A stretch of 41,103 nucleotides of DNA from positions 1 to 41,103 of IMG/VR virus record IMGVR_UViG_3300020057_000069. The stretch is one strand, 5' to 3'. Positions within the stretch are counted from its first letter, which is position 1. Every line of letters begins with the position of its first letter. This stretch comes from a virus. The notes under the pieces are model-generated. The model ran no database searches, was not told where the DNA came from, and saw only the letters and a program-made list of their open reading frames with translations. The translations under genes were made by a program, and so were the position numbers. This document shows, in pieces, positions 6,419 to 14,218 of this stretch.

Positions 6419-9400
6419 ATGAGCGTCAAAGAACAACTAACGCGACTTCTCAAGGGCGATAAAATCCCGAACTACACTCAACAGGTTCTCGGAGACTTTC
6501 AAAAAACACCGGCCCACTCAGCTTTCGCAGCAGCAAGGGCTGTATTGAACCCAGAAGCAGCCGCAGCCAACGTTGCATTTAAGGTTGGTTCATCCCCTGC
6601 TTTTCAGCGTCAAGCCTCAAACGCAATTAATCGCCTCGGAAATATGCAAGTACCTGCACTATCTACCCTCCTGCCAAATAATCCCTTATCGAGCTTTATT
6701 CCCCAACAGTTCCAGCCGAAAATCACACCCTTTCAGGCAGGAAATTTTGTTAAGTCGATGACAATTGAGCCAACCTCGCGTGTTGGTGGATCACTCGGAC
6801 TCACACTGCAAGGACGAGAGGCCGCCATTCCTAAGGCCGGAATGCAACAGTTCTTATTCGGTAAACAGCCGGTAAAATCATTTCCTGCTCAAAAGAGAGA
6901 CTATTCAACATTCTTACAGCAGAAGGCAGGCTTCTCGCCCCAGCAGGCAGATTTATCAGGATCTCTTGCACTGGCAGGTGTCACAGCGCTGGATGTTTCC
7001 CCGTTGGGTTTTGGTAAAGGCAAGTCTCTTGTTGATCCGAGGCGCGTTGCGATGCTTCGCCGTGTTCTTCGACCTGAGGACATTCGCATTATTGGGAGAT
7101 TTGCCGAACTCGTTGAATCAGGCAAGGACAGGAAAGCACTCGGAGAATTGGGAACGATAGTGCAGTCCCTAACTGAGAACGTCTTTGGTAGTAAAGCGCG
7201 AAACCTAACGAACAAACAGATCAAAAACATCTGGGATCTTCATTTAAGCGCAGTTGGTCAACAGCGCAACGGCGCAGGGCTTGGTCTAGCTGTTAAGGAT
7301 GTCAGGGACACGGCACTCGCCAAGCAAGCCGCGCTAGATAAATCAAATGTCGTCGCCCAAGCTACAGGAGGAGTAAAGCCACTCCAACCCCTCGCCCAAG
7401 AAGCAAGGAAGTATAAGAGTGCGGAGGAGTTTGTGGATAGTAACATACCAGTATTTAGAGGTGGAGAAGCGGTAAGGGTAACAGAAAGAGGAGATAGGGG
7501 ATTACCAGTCTCAACTGATAGAAAAGTTGCGGAAACTTTTTTGAAAGCTAAACAAGATTTTAGAAAGAGTTTGCCATTTTTAGAAAAACCGTCAGTTAGC
7601 TTAGAAGAAGGTTTTATTTCCAAATCAGCCAAAATAGCTACAAGAAAAGACATTCCAGATGACATCTATATTTCTTATAGAGCTGCTGACCCGTTGTTAA
7701 AGCCAGATGTGGCAGAACCCATAATTGGTAAATGGGCAAAAGCAAATGGATTTGATGCTGTGGATTACAGAACGCTTGGAAAAACAAGCGCTAAAGAGGC
7801 AGAAATTAAAGTGCTGAACCCCGATGTTCTCAAAACCAAACAACAACTCACCGATATCTACACCCAAGCTACAGGAGGAGTAAAGGCAGTAGAAGAAGCT
7901 AGTGGAGTCTCTTTAAAAACTCCCATACTAGATAACAAACCTTTAACCATAAGCCAAGTAGCACCAGATAACCAAGGCCAATTACCAAATCCCCTAGATA
8001 CAGAGGCCAGCCGTTCCACCATGAATCAGCCCATATCCAACTCATCTACAGAACAGTATATAAAAGAGCTAACACAAAAACAACAGCAGGCGAGATCTAC
8101 AGGAAATGTAGGTATAAAGCAAAAAGTAGGTAGCTTATTGGCTGATTTCAAGGCAAAGCTGGTTGATGAGACTTCTCCCATTACTGACATACTTACTGTA
8201 GCTGAGAAGCAGAATAAATTTAAAACTCGTCCCTCTCAAGACATAAGACTTCAAATAGACAGAGTGCTTCGGAGCAAAAGTCTAGCAAGCCAATTTGCTG
8301 AAGATAATGGGTTGGTAAATGTGATCAAGAATGCTCCTGACATGGACGCACTCGATCAGTATATGATTGCAAAACAGGCAGCAAGCGTTGAGAAACAGGG
8401 AATAAAAACAGGTAGAGACCTAGTGCGGGATCAACAACTCGTAAATGATCTAGCTCCTCAATACGAAGCCCATGCCAAGGTTGTAAATGAATATAGTCGG
8501 AAATTGCTTAAGTATTCAGTAGAAACAGGGTTAATAGACGAGAACCTCGCCACGGAGCTTGTAAAAAAATACCCTGTCTATGTACCACTTAATAGAATAT
8601 TCAATCAGCTAGAAAAGTCAGTGAATCGTGGTACAGGGAAGGGTATTGCGTCCATATCCAAGCAAACGGTTGTACAGAGACTAAAAGGCTCGGAAAGAGA
8701 GATTACAAGTCCAGTAGAGTCATTACTTCTAAAGACACAAGATGCCTTCTCCCAAGGTGAAAGAAATGTAGCAGCTAAACAATTGGCAAGTTATAGAACA
8801 TTACCAGGATTTGAAGGATTAATAAAAGAGGTCGATGCAGGGGGAAGAGCTCCTCATACTTTCTCGTTTATAGAAAATGGGGTAAAAAAAACATTTGCAA
8901 CTACTCCAGAGATATCTGCTGCTGCTAAGTCTTTGAACATAGAGCAGATGGGATTACTCGGAAAGATACTCTCTACTCCAACGCGAATGCTACAGCTCGG
9001 CGCAACGGGACTTAATATACCTTTTGTAGTTACTAACATGTTGAAAGATGAGGTTTCAGGTTTCGTTAACTCAAGTCGTGCTGCAAAAACATCAATACTT
9101 AATCCAACTAACTTTGTTAAGGCGTTGTTTGCGGCAATAAAACACGACGAGCTATATAAGGATCTTGTCAGAAACGCAGGAGGGGGAACAAGTTTTGATA
9201 TAGCCAGAGATGCTCCTAACCTCGCTATAGCAAGACTGAGAAACCCTGTTGGATTTACTGTCAGACATCCATTAGAGCTCTTGAGGGCTATTGAGAATGT
9301 GGTTGGTAGAAGTGAGGAATTAGGGAGAATTAAAAACTTTGAAGGCATGAGACAAGCTCTCCTTAAGGAGGGAAGGACTCTACAAGATGCTAACTTACTT

Positions 9401-10477
9401 GCAGCACAAGCAGCGAGGGAGAACACGGCTAACTTCGCGAGGCGAGGATCTTTTGGTAGGGTAATAAACTGGACAATTCCCTTCTTTAATGCAGGCATTC
9501 AGGGATCACGGCAATTAGTTAGAAGTTTTCAAAATGCTCCAGCGCAAACCTCAGCGAAGGTCGCGATAACTATTTTTACTCCTATTGCAGTATCCACAGC
9601 GTGGAATCTGTCAGACCCTCAAAGGAAGCAGATTTATCAAGATATCCCTCAATACGAGAAAGAAAACAACATTATTCTCATTCCTCCCGAACCTACACAG
9701 GATGCTAAGGGCAGATGGAATGTTATCAAGATTCCTCTCCCCCCTGGATTGTCTAACCTGGGAACTATCGTTAGAAGGCAGATGGAGTCCGCAGAAGGAT
9801 TAGATCCTGTTAGGTTTAGTGAGTTAGCAACTAATTTAATAACCGCTGGAACCTCGGTGGATATAACTAGCGGTAATAAGCTAGCTTCTACATTCACTCC
9901 TCAAATTGCTAAACCGATTGTTGAGGCAACAACAAACACTAACCTCTTTACGGGTCGCAGAATTATTCCTGACTATATGAAAAACAAACTACCTGAGGCG
10001 CAGACTAGATCAGGCGTATCAGGTGTGGCAACAGGAATAGGTAAGATGCTAAATGTGTCTCCTCTCATGGTTGAAAACTTTGCCCAGACTCAATTGGGCG
10101 GTTTAGGTTCACAGCTTTTAGGCAAAGAAAACCCTGTGAGTAATTTGGAGAGAAGATTCGGAAAGGCATCTGGAGGCGTACTGCTCGATAAAGTATATTC
10201 AGATTCAGCTCAGGTTCAAGCAGTGGAAAGTCAGGTCAGGGATCTTGCCGAGGCAGGAAGACGTGAGGATGCCATACAGTTAATTCGGCAAAATAAAGAT
10301 CTATTGAGGCGAGCTAATACTATTAAAACAATTAAATCACAAGTAGATACATATCAGAAATATAAAAAGAGAGTCCGCGATGATACAAGGCTTACTCAGG
10401 AGCAGAAGAATAAGGTACTAATTTTAATTGAAAATAAGCTCAACGGGCTTTCTAACGCATACAATGAGCAAAAATAG
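6419..10477 (+). CDS. Polyvalent injected protein with ADP-ribosyltransferase-like module and LPD38-like region, 1352 aa
   Basis: The largest gene. Residues about 321-481 contain an ADP-ribosyltransferase-like R-S-E arrangement: R347 in VFRGG, S365/T366 in PVSTD, and E460/E462 in KEAEIKVL. This module is bracketed by 23-bp direct repeats (7356-7378 and 7863-7885). Residues about 845-1190 carry features I associate with the LPD38 region of phage polyvalent proteins: ATGLNIPFVVTNMLKD, ENTANFARRGSF and IPFFNAGIQGSRQ. Charged helices at both ends suggest coiled coil. Such proteins are thought to be packaged and injected, and its place after the ejection-like gene fits. ART activity is inferred from residue spacing only. 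Confidence 0.7.
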   Translation: MSVKEQLTRLLKGDKIPNYTQQVLGDFQKTPAHSAFAAARAVLNPEAAAANVAFKVGSSPAFQRQASNAINRLGNMQVPALSTLLPNNPLSSFIPQQFQPKITPFQAGNFVKSMTIEPTSRVGGSLGLTLQGREAAIPKAGMQQFLFGKQPVKSFPAQKRDYSTFLQQKAGFSPQQADLSGSLALAGVTALDVSPLGFGKGKSLVDPRRVAMLRRVLRPEDIRIIGRFAELVESGKDRKALGELGTIVQSLTENVFGSKARNLTNKQIKNIWDLHLSAVGQQRNGAGLGLAVKDVRDTALAKQAALDKSNVVAQATGGVKPLQPLAQEARKYKSAEEFVDSNIPVFRGGEAVRVTERGDRGLPVSTDRKVAETFLKAKQDFRKSLPFLEKPSVSLEEGFISKSAKIATRKDIPDDIYISYRAADPLLKPDVAEPIIGKWAKANGFDAVDYRTLGKTSAKEAEIKVLNPDVLKTKQQLTDIYTQATGGVKAVEEASGVSLKTPILDNKPLTISQVAPDNQGQLPNPLDTEASRSTMNQPISNSSTEQYIKELTQKQQQARSTGNVGIKQKVGSLLADFKAKLVDETSPITDILTVAEKQNKFKTRPSQDIRLQIDRVLRSKSLASQFAEDNGLVNVIKNAPDMDALDQYMIAKQAASVEKQGIKTGRDLVRDQQLVNDLAPQYEAHAKVVNEYSRKLLKYSVETGLIDENLATELVKKYPVYVPLNRIFNQLEKSVNRGTGKGIASISKQTVVQRLKGSEREITSPVESLLLKTQDAFSQGERNVAAKQLASYRTLPGFEGLIKEVDAGGRAPHTFSFIENGVKKTFATTPEISAAAKSLNIEQMGLLGKILSTPTRMLQLGATGLNIPFVVTNMLKDEVSGFVNSSRAAKTSILNPTNFVKALFAAIKHDELYKDLVRNAGGGTSFDIARDAPNLAIARLRNPVGFTVRHPLELLRAIENVVGRSEELGRIKNFEGMRQALLKEGRTLQDANLLAAQAARENTANFARRGSFGRVINWTIPFFNAGIQGSRQLVRSFQNAPAQTSAKVAITIFTPIAVSTAWNLSDPQRKQIYQDIPQYEKENNIILIPPEPTQDAKGRWNVIKIPLPPGLSNLGTIVRRQMESAEGLDPVRFSELATNLITAGTSVDITSGNKLASTFTPQIAKPIVEATTNTNLFTGRRIIPDYMKNKLPEAQTRSGVSGVATGIGKMLNVSPLMVENFAQTQLGGLGSQLLGKENPVSNLERRFGKASGGVLLDKVYSDSAQVQAVESQVRDLAEAGRREDAIQLIRQNKDLLRRANTIKTIKSQVDTYQKYKKRVRDDTRLTQEQKNKVLILIENKLNGLSNAYNEQK
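7356..7378 (+). repeat. 23-bp direct repeat, left copy
   Basis: Identical to 7863-7885. The offset is 507 bp (169 codons), so both copies read in the same frame and encode an ATGGVK segment. It marks the left edge of the ADP-ribosyltransferase-like module. Confidence 0.9.
7863..7885 (+). repeat. 23-bp direct repeat, right copy
   Basis: Identical to 7356-7378. It marks the right edge of the ADP-ribosyltransferase-like module. Flanking bases differ on both sides. Confidence 0.9.
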
Positions 10478-10478
10478 A

Positions 10479-10530
10479 TTGTAATTTAACAATTAGGGGA
10501 TTATAATGTATCTAGTCAGATCTTACTGAT
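10479..10530 (+). promoter_or_regulatory. Operon joint 4: promoter plus +1 hairpin
   Basis: TTGTAA (10479-10484), 17-bp spacer, TATAAT (10502-10507). The predicted +1 A10514 begins AGTCAG. GTCAG (10515-10519) pairs with CTGAT (10526-10530) across an ATCTTA loop, with one G-U pair. The leader is nearly the same as at joint 7. Confidence 0.78.
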
Positions 10531-10533
10531 CAC

Positions 10534-10557
10534 GGCACCAGGTAGGTGTCTTTTTTT
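10534..10557 (+). terminator. Operon joint 4: intrinsic terminator touching the start codon
   Basis: GGCACC (10534-10539) / GGTGTC (10545-10550) followed by seven Ts and then ATG 10558. Confidence 0.8.
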
Positions 10558-10677
10558 ATGGCTAGAAAAGCAAAAGCTCCAGTCAGAAAAATATTTAAGC
10601 TAAAATCCCTCTCAGTACGAAGGGGGGTAGTGAAGATTCCGCGTCTTCCACGAATAAAAAGCAAGCGGATAAAATGA
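10558..10677 (+). CDS. Very basic 39-aa peptide
   Basis: Encodes MARKAKAPVRKIFKLKS... with about 15 Lys/Arg in 39 residues and no acidic residue. The start follows the terminator T-run and the end overlaps the next ATG by ATGA. A peptide this basic could bind nucleic acid, such as packaged DNA or the leader RNA, but no family is recognised. The coding call rests on position and the ATGA overlap. Confidence 0.6.
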   Translation: MARKAKAPVRKIFKLKSLSVRRGVVKIPRLPRIKSKRIK

Positions 10678-11666
10678 ATACATCGCTCGTTAGCAAATAC
10701 TCATACCTCGTAAACTGGTTTGCCAATACTGAGATTGGAAAAGACTACCTCTCTCACAGAGGTATTATATTACCCAAAAAACAACTCATCATTCATTCAA
10801 ACGGCTATACATCGCGCGAAGGAAAGGGTGAATATCGCCATGTAGCGTCGACTGACAGTCTTCATATGGAGAAGAAGCTATTTCCAGCACTTAGAACAAT
10901 AGATGCTGTCTCGATGCGTCTTAATGACTTCAATGAGGCAAAGGATATTTTTCTCTGGGGACTAGGATTACGCAACAACTCATTTCTTCCTACACTCGTA
11001 AAGCAATTCCACTTTGCGCAATCAACTTTTACGCCTAATGCAAGTAACGTTGATGGCCGTGTAGGAAGGTCAGCGGGGAATGAATCATGGGCTAATAAGC
11101 GAGGCAATGTGGGAGACGTAGCGCAGACCGCTTCAGGTTCCGGTCCACAGATAAACGCAAGCGCAGATGCTGGGAATCCGTGGAGTGAGCTATTTAGAAG
11201 ACCTGAACCTGCTGACACCTCTGCTCTACCTGATACTGCAACCATTCAAAATACTTCGAAATTCCGTGTTTACGTCAATACAAAAACAACAACCCTTGCA
11301 AGTCAAAGCCTCGCCTTGGTTACAACAACTGGCCCTGCTAGCCTTACTGCGTTAGCTAATGGCGATTACGACGTGGCAGGTTGGGGTAGTACAAGGCAGG
11401 CTACCGACCTAACACTAGCAGGCATTACAACGAGCGCATTCAATGACTTTACCCTTAATAGTACAGGTGTTGGAAATATCAGCAAAACAGGGGTAACGAG
11501 GTTGGGACTTCGGATAGCAGCGGATGCAGATAATGCAGAGCCTTCCTGGTCATCAGGTGTAATTGCAGGATTGACAGTTGATCCATATAACGGCACAAAT
11601 CCCATGCAGTATGTTATCGACTATACACTTCCATCATCAGCAATAGGATCATTTACATTTCTATAA
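10674..11666 (+). CDS. Hypothetical virion protein, 330 aa
   Basis: It overlaps the basic peptide gene by ATGA. The N-terminal 125 residues are mixed helix/strand with many aromatic and basic residues (KYSYLVNWFANTEIGKDYL). The C-terminal half is a Thr/Ala/Ser-rich beta region (FRVYVNTKTTTLASQSLALV, TRLGLRIAADAD). The second half resembles beta-sandwich tail or appendage proteins. It lies between the polyvalent gene and the lysis cassette. Function unknown. Confidence 0.55.
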   Translation: MNTSLVSKYSYLVNWFANTEIGKDYLSHRGIILPKKQLIIHSNGYTSREGKGEYRHVASTDSLHMEKKLFPALRTIDAVSMRLNDFNEAKDIFLWGLGLRNNSFLPTLVKQFHFAQSTFTPNASNVDGRVGRSAGNESWANKRGNVGDVAQTASGSGPQINASADAGNPWSELFRRPEPADTSALPDTATIQNTSKFRVYVNTKTTTLASQSLALVTTTGPASLTALANGDYDVAGWGSTRQATDLTLAGITTSAFNDFTLNSTGVGNISKTGVTRLGLRIAADADNAEPSWSSGVIAGLTVDPYNGTNPMQYVIDYTLPSSAIGSFTFL

Positions 11667-11668
11667 AT

Positions 11669-11968
11669 ATGAAAGAAAGATATTCAGCAGCAGACGCTAA
11701 TGAAATCACAGTCAAAGCAGCTATAGACTCAGCAACCAGTAACGCAAAGATGGGTGAACAAATAACATATCTTGTCAAAGGATTTGATATTTTGAATATG
11801 AAAGTCGATAGCTTCTCGAATGCGTATGTCTCGGTACGGGATTTTACGCAGATAGAGGATCGAGTAAAACAAGCTGAGAATAAGGTTGAGACAATGCAGA
11901 AGTATCTTTGGCTAGGTGTGGGTGGACTTACTGTTATAACTTTTTTCCTAAAGTTTTTCGTAAAATGA
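11669..11968 (+). CDS. XhlA-like membrane protein, 99 aa
   Basis: Residues about 30-77 form a predicted amphipathic coiled coil (DFTQIEDRVKQAENKVETMQ), followed by one C-terminal transmembrane helix (YLWLGVGGLTVITFFLKFFV). This layout and the adjacent amidase match haemolysin XhlA-type lysis accessory proteins of phages from Gram-positive hosts. It overlaps the amidase start by ATGA, so translation is probably coupled. Confidence 0.6.
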   Translation: MKERYSAADANEITVKAAIDSATSNAKMGEQITYLVKGFDILNMKVDSFSNAYVSVRDFTQIEDRVKQAENKVETMQKYLWLGVGGLTVITFFLKFFVK

Positions 11969-12828
11969 ACATACAATGGGTTCCAAGCCCAAACTTCGAT
12001 AAGAATAGACTGCCTATTACGCACATCTTCATTCATTGGATTGTAGGAAATCTTGCTGCTGCTGATGCACAGTTCAAGAAAACTACCCCAGGAACCTCAG
12101 CCCATTATGGGATAGAGGATGACACAATACACCAATACGTTAAAGATGATGCAGTTGCTTATCATGCAGGGGTATATTCGTGGAATCAAAAAAGCATTGG
12201 CATTGAACATTCAGCAGCACCAGATAGATTAGCCTCTGAGAAGACCTACAAGACATCGGGACAGCTTATTGCCGAGATATGTACCAAATACCACATTCCG
12301 TTAAATCGTGAGCATATCAAGGGTCATAAAGAGGTACGCAACACACAATGCCCCGGCACGATGGATATTGATAAGCTCATTCGGGTAGCTAAGACGTTTA
12401 TGGGAGTCGATCCGCAGATTGAGCTGGATAAACTTCGCACAGAGCGAGATCGTAATTGGACCTACTTTGCCGGACTTTGCGACATCATGCAAGTACAGCC
12501 TAACTACGATATTGCAGCGGGAGAGTTAAAGAAGCTTGTTAGCTTTCAGGATGTATTGTTTCATAAGGAATCGCAACTGAAAGATGCTGATAAGAAAATC
12601 TCAGATCTTCAGATAGACCTAGTGAAGATAACAAAGGAACACGATAAGACAGTAGCCGAGAATACAAGCCTTGTCGAAGAAGCTAGGAGACAGAGTGACC
12701 GTATCAGCAAGCAGGAAGGGCAGATCAACACAGTCTCAGAGCAGCTAGATCAGTTGAAAAAACAATGCAGTATGACTGTTCTGACAGGTTATAAGAAACT
12801 AATCTATGACCTGTTAATAAAGGGGTGA
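11965..12828 (+). CDS. Endolysin, N-acetylmuramoyl-L-alanine amidase (Amidase_2/PGRP fold), 287 aa
   Basis: The N-terminal catalytic domain (about residues 1-145) has the zinc ligands H24 (THIFIHW), H121 (IKGHKEV) and C129 (TQCPG), plus SAHYGIE and SIGIEHS of the PGRP/T7-lysozyme fold. It should cut the amide bond between muramic acid and the stem peptide. Residues about 205-265 are a long coiled coil in place of a known wall-binding repeat, possibly an oligomerisation stalk. There is no signal peptide, so release depends on holin-like neighbours. ATG 11965 is chosen for the ATGA overlap. Confidence 0.88.
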   Translation: MNIQWVPSPNFDKNRLPITHIFIHWIVGNLAAADAQFKKTTPGTSAHYGIEDDTIHQYVKDDAVAYHAGVYSWNQKSIGIEHSAAPDRLASEKTYKTSGQLIAEICTKYHIPLNREHIKGHKEVRNTQCPGTMDIDKLIRVAKTFMGVDPQIELDKLRTERDRNWTYFAGLCDIMQVQPNYDIAAGELKKLVSFQDVLFHKESQLKDADKKISDLQIDLVKITKEHDKTVAENTSLVEEARRQSDRISKQEGQINTVSEQLDQLKKQCSMTVLTGYKKLIYDLLIKG

Positions 12829-12832
12829 TGCT

Positions 12833-12895
12833 ATGGGAATATTATTAACCATATTAGCGATACTTATTATTTTAAAACTCTTTGGAGTTATATAA
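12833..12895 (+). CDS. 20-aa transmembrane peptide
   Basis: MGILLTILAILIILKLFGVI is a single hydrophobic helix with one Lys. An AGGGGTGAT ribosome-binding site precedes ATG 12833 and the stop runs into the AAAGGAGGTGA site of the next gene. Placed just after the endolysin, it is a candidate micro-holin or lysis regulator. Confidence 0.55.
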   Translation: MGILLTILAILIILKLFGVI

Positions 12896-12911
12896 AGGAG
12901 GTGAGTTATTT

Positions 12912-13103
12912 ATGAGTCTTTCAAATACCATTATTAAGGTTATCGGTATTATTCTTGCGATTGTGGGACTTCTTCTTATTCTTTCAATTGTAGGACTAGG
13001 GTTTGGAGTATCACTTCAGCCTTGGTTTCTCGCATTGATTGTAGGAGTCGTTTTCTTAGGAGCTGGAATATATATTATCCGAGGGGGAAATTTTACCCTC
13101 TAA
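12912..13103 (+). CDS. Small two-helix membrane protein, possible holin, 63 aa
   Basis: Two hydrophobic helices (about residues 7-31 and 36-56) joined by a short GFGVSLQP turn, with a basic C-terminal tail. ATG 12912 is chosen because it follows a near-perfect AAAGGAGGTGA site with ideal spacing; an upstream in-frame start at 12882 would include that site. Length and topology fit a class II holin. No sequence family is recognised. Confidence 0.6.
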   Translation: MSLSNTIIKVIGIILAIVGLLLILSIVGLGFGVSLQPWFLALIVGVVFLGAGIYIIRGGNFTL

Positions 13104-13116
13104 AGGAGGTGAGTAT

Positions 13117-13356
13117 ATGAGACCTAGTAAGTCAATGTCACTTAATCATACCGACTGGAAAAATATTCTTCGCGGTGGTGTTATCTTTGTTGCGCCTGTT
13201 ATCTTAATTTATTTTGCACAAGTCACAGGAGCATTATCAGTTGAGGGTCATGCCTTCTCAGTGAGAGATTTTATTCCCTCTACTTTTACACAGGGAAGCA
13301 TGGTGCTTTTCGTTCTAAATAGACTGACAGATATACTTCGTAAATTTGTTAGCTAA
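13117..13356 (+). CDS. Holin-like membrane protein, 79 aa
   Basis: An AAAGGAGGTGA site precedes ATG 13117. One strong hydrophobic helix (GGVIFVAPVILIYFAQV, about residues 20-38) and a weaker C-terminal one (TQGSMVLFVLNRL), with charged ends. Position in the lysis cassette suggests a holin or antiholin paired with the preceding gene. The stop overlaps the next start by one base (TAATG). Confidence 0.55.
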   Translation: MRPSKSMSLNHTDWKNILRGGVIFVAPVILIYFAQVTGALSVEGHAFSVRDFIPSTFTQGSMVLFVLNRLTDILRKFVS

Positions 13357-13826
13357 TGGCAGTCGAGAAATATATCCGTGGTAAAAAGGATGATTGCTCT
13401 CACCACGGCAGACGTTCAGAAGTAAGACGGCTGGCAGAGAGCAACAATCAATTAAAGGAATATATGAGTCACGAGCGATATACACCAGAGGATAGAACTA
13501 GAGTGCCTTTCCGCAATGAGGAGTGGCATGCGTTGAGTGGTAGAGAGAATCGTATGCCTAACCAGTTCGGGCAACCAGACGCAGCAGTAGTGTTTGTTTA
13601 TGGACTAGGAGAAGGATCTGGGGGCTTTAGGCATACAAACCATCATGGAGAGGCTTTCATCGTTCCTGGTGTGAACTGTGACGCTGAGGAGGCATCCCAA
13701 TTAGCGGCAAGGGGGGCTGTTTTTCCTCTTGAGATAGCGCAACCAGTACCTGCTGCATCATTTGAAACCGAAGCACAATGGTTTAAACCTATCCATAATC
13801 TCAGCGATGACAGGAAAAATACGTAA
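13356..13826 (+). CDS. Hypothetical soluble protein, 156 aa
   Basis: Starts by TAATG overlap with the membrane protein gene. The N-terminal third is basic and His-rich (DDCSHHGRRSEVRR); the middle has a beta-like core (DAAVVFVYGLGEG, GEAFIVPGV); the end is acidic and Pro-rich. No family is recognised. It ends the late operon just before joint 8. Confidence 0.55.
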   Translation: MAVEKYIRGKKDDCSHHGRRSEVRRLAESNNQLKEYMSHERYTPEDRTRVPFRNEEWHALSGRENRMPNQFGQPDAAVVFVYGLGEGSGGFRHTNHHGEAFIVPGVNCDAEEASQLAARGAVFPLEIAQPVPAASFETEAQWFKPIHNLSDDRKNT

Positions 13827-13843
13827 GTGCCACAAAGATGTAG

Positions 13844-13907
13844 TTGCTTCTTTATCATAGAGAATGTAATATGGATTTAGATCAGCTTGTGGGAACAGAT
13901 TTTTTTT
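13844..13907 (+). promoter_or_regulatory. Operon joint 8: promoter plus +1 hairpin with its own T-run
   Basis: TTGCTT (13844-13849), 17-bp spacer, TAATAT (13867-13872). The predicted +1 A13879 begins AGATC (13879-13883), which can pair with GATTT (13898-13902, one G-U) across 14 nt. The 3' arm runs into eight Ts (13900-13907), so this first hairpin could itself end transcription. Confidence 0.55.
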
Positions 13908-13924
13908 GTTGATTAATCAGAAAA

Positions 13925-13962
13925 TCCCCGATGTTTACCACAAGTAGGCGTCGGGGTTTTTT
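13925..13962 (+). terminator. Operon joint 8: intrinsic terminator before the early region
   Basis: CCCCGATG (13926-13933) pairs with CGTCGGGG (13949-13956), one G-U, followed by six Ts. The ATGG after the T-run opens only a 4-codon frame (13963-13977) that includes the AAAGGAGG site of the true start at 13979. Confidence 0.8.
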
Positions 13963-13978
13963 ATGGAAAGGAGGTAAT

Positions 13979-14218
13979 ATGTTGCCATTTGTAAGTGTTG
14001 CATTAAGAGTTATAGACGAATTGCATATCATGGACAAAAAAGGGTCGGGAATGATTATGCGATTTGCCAAATTATATTCTCCTGAGAAGATGGGAGAAAT
14101 TATGAAAGAAGCAAAGAAGCTTTATTGGTGGGAGAATAATCCAGTCGCAGCGTTTATGGTTTCTATTAAGGCAGTAAATACCAAGGAGAAAGAGCATGGA
14201 CAATACTGGTTGGGTTAA
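13979..14218 (+). CDS. Hypothetical protein, 79 aa, first early gene
   Basis: ATG 13979 follows AAAGGAGGTAAT. A mainly helical protein (VALRVIDELHIMDKKGSGMIMRF) ending in a Trp-rich segment (KLYWWENNPVAAFMVS). It overlaps the DnaD-like gene by 23 bases. It is the first gene after joint 8, so probably among the first made after infection. Function unknown. Confidence 0.65.
   Translation: MLPFVSVALRVIDELHIMDKKGSGMIMRFAKLYSPEKMGEIMKEAKKLYWWENNPVAAFMVSIKAVNTKEKEHGQYWLG

Noticed and set aside
7258-7665. 135-aa minus-strand ORF over the ART-like module
   Set aside because: Considered as an immunity gene for the module, but it has no start signal and follows antisense codon bias.
8854-9498. 214-aa minus-strand ORF inside the polyvalent gene
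   Set aside because: Fully antisense to well-formed LPD38-like coding sequence, no ribosome-binding site, and shadow-like Ser/Leu/Pro composition.
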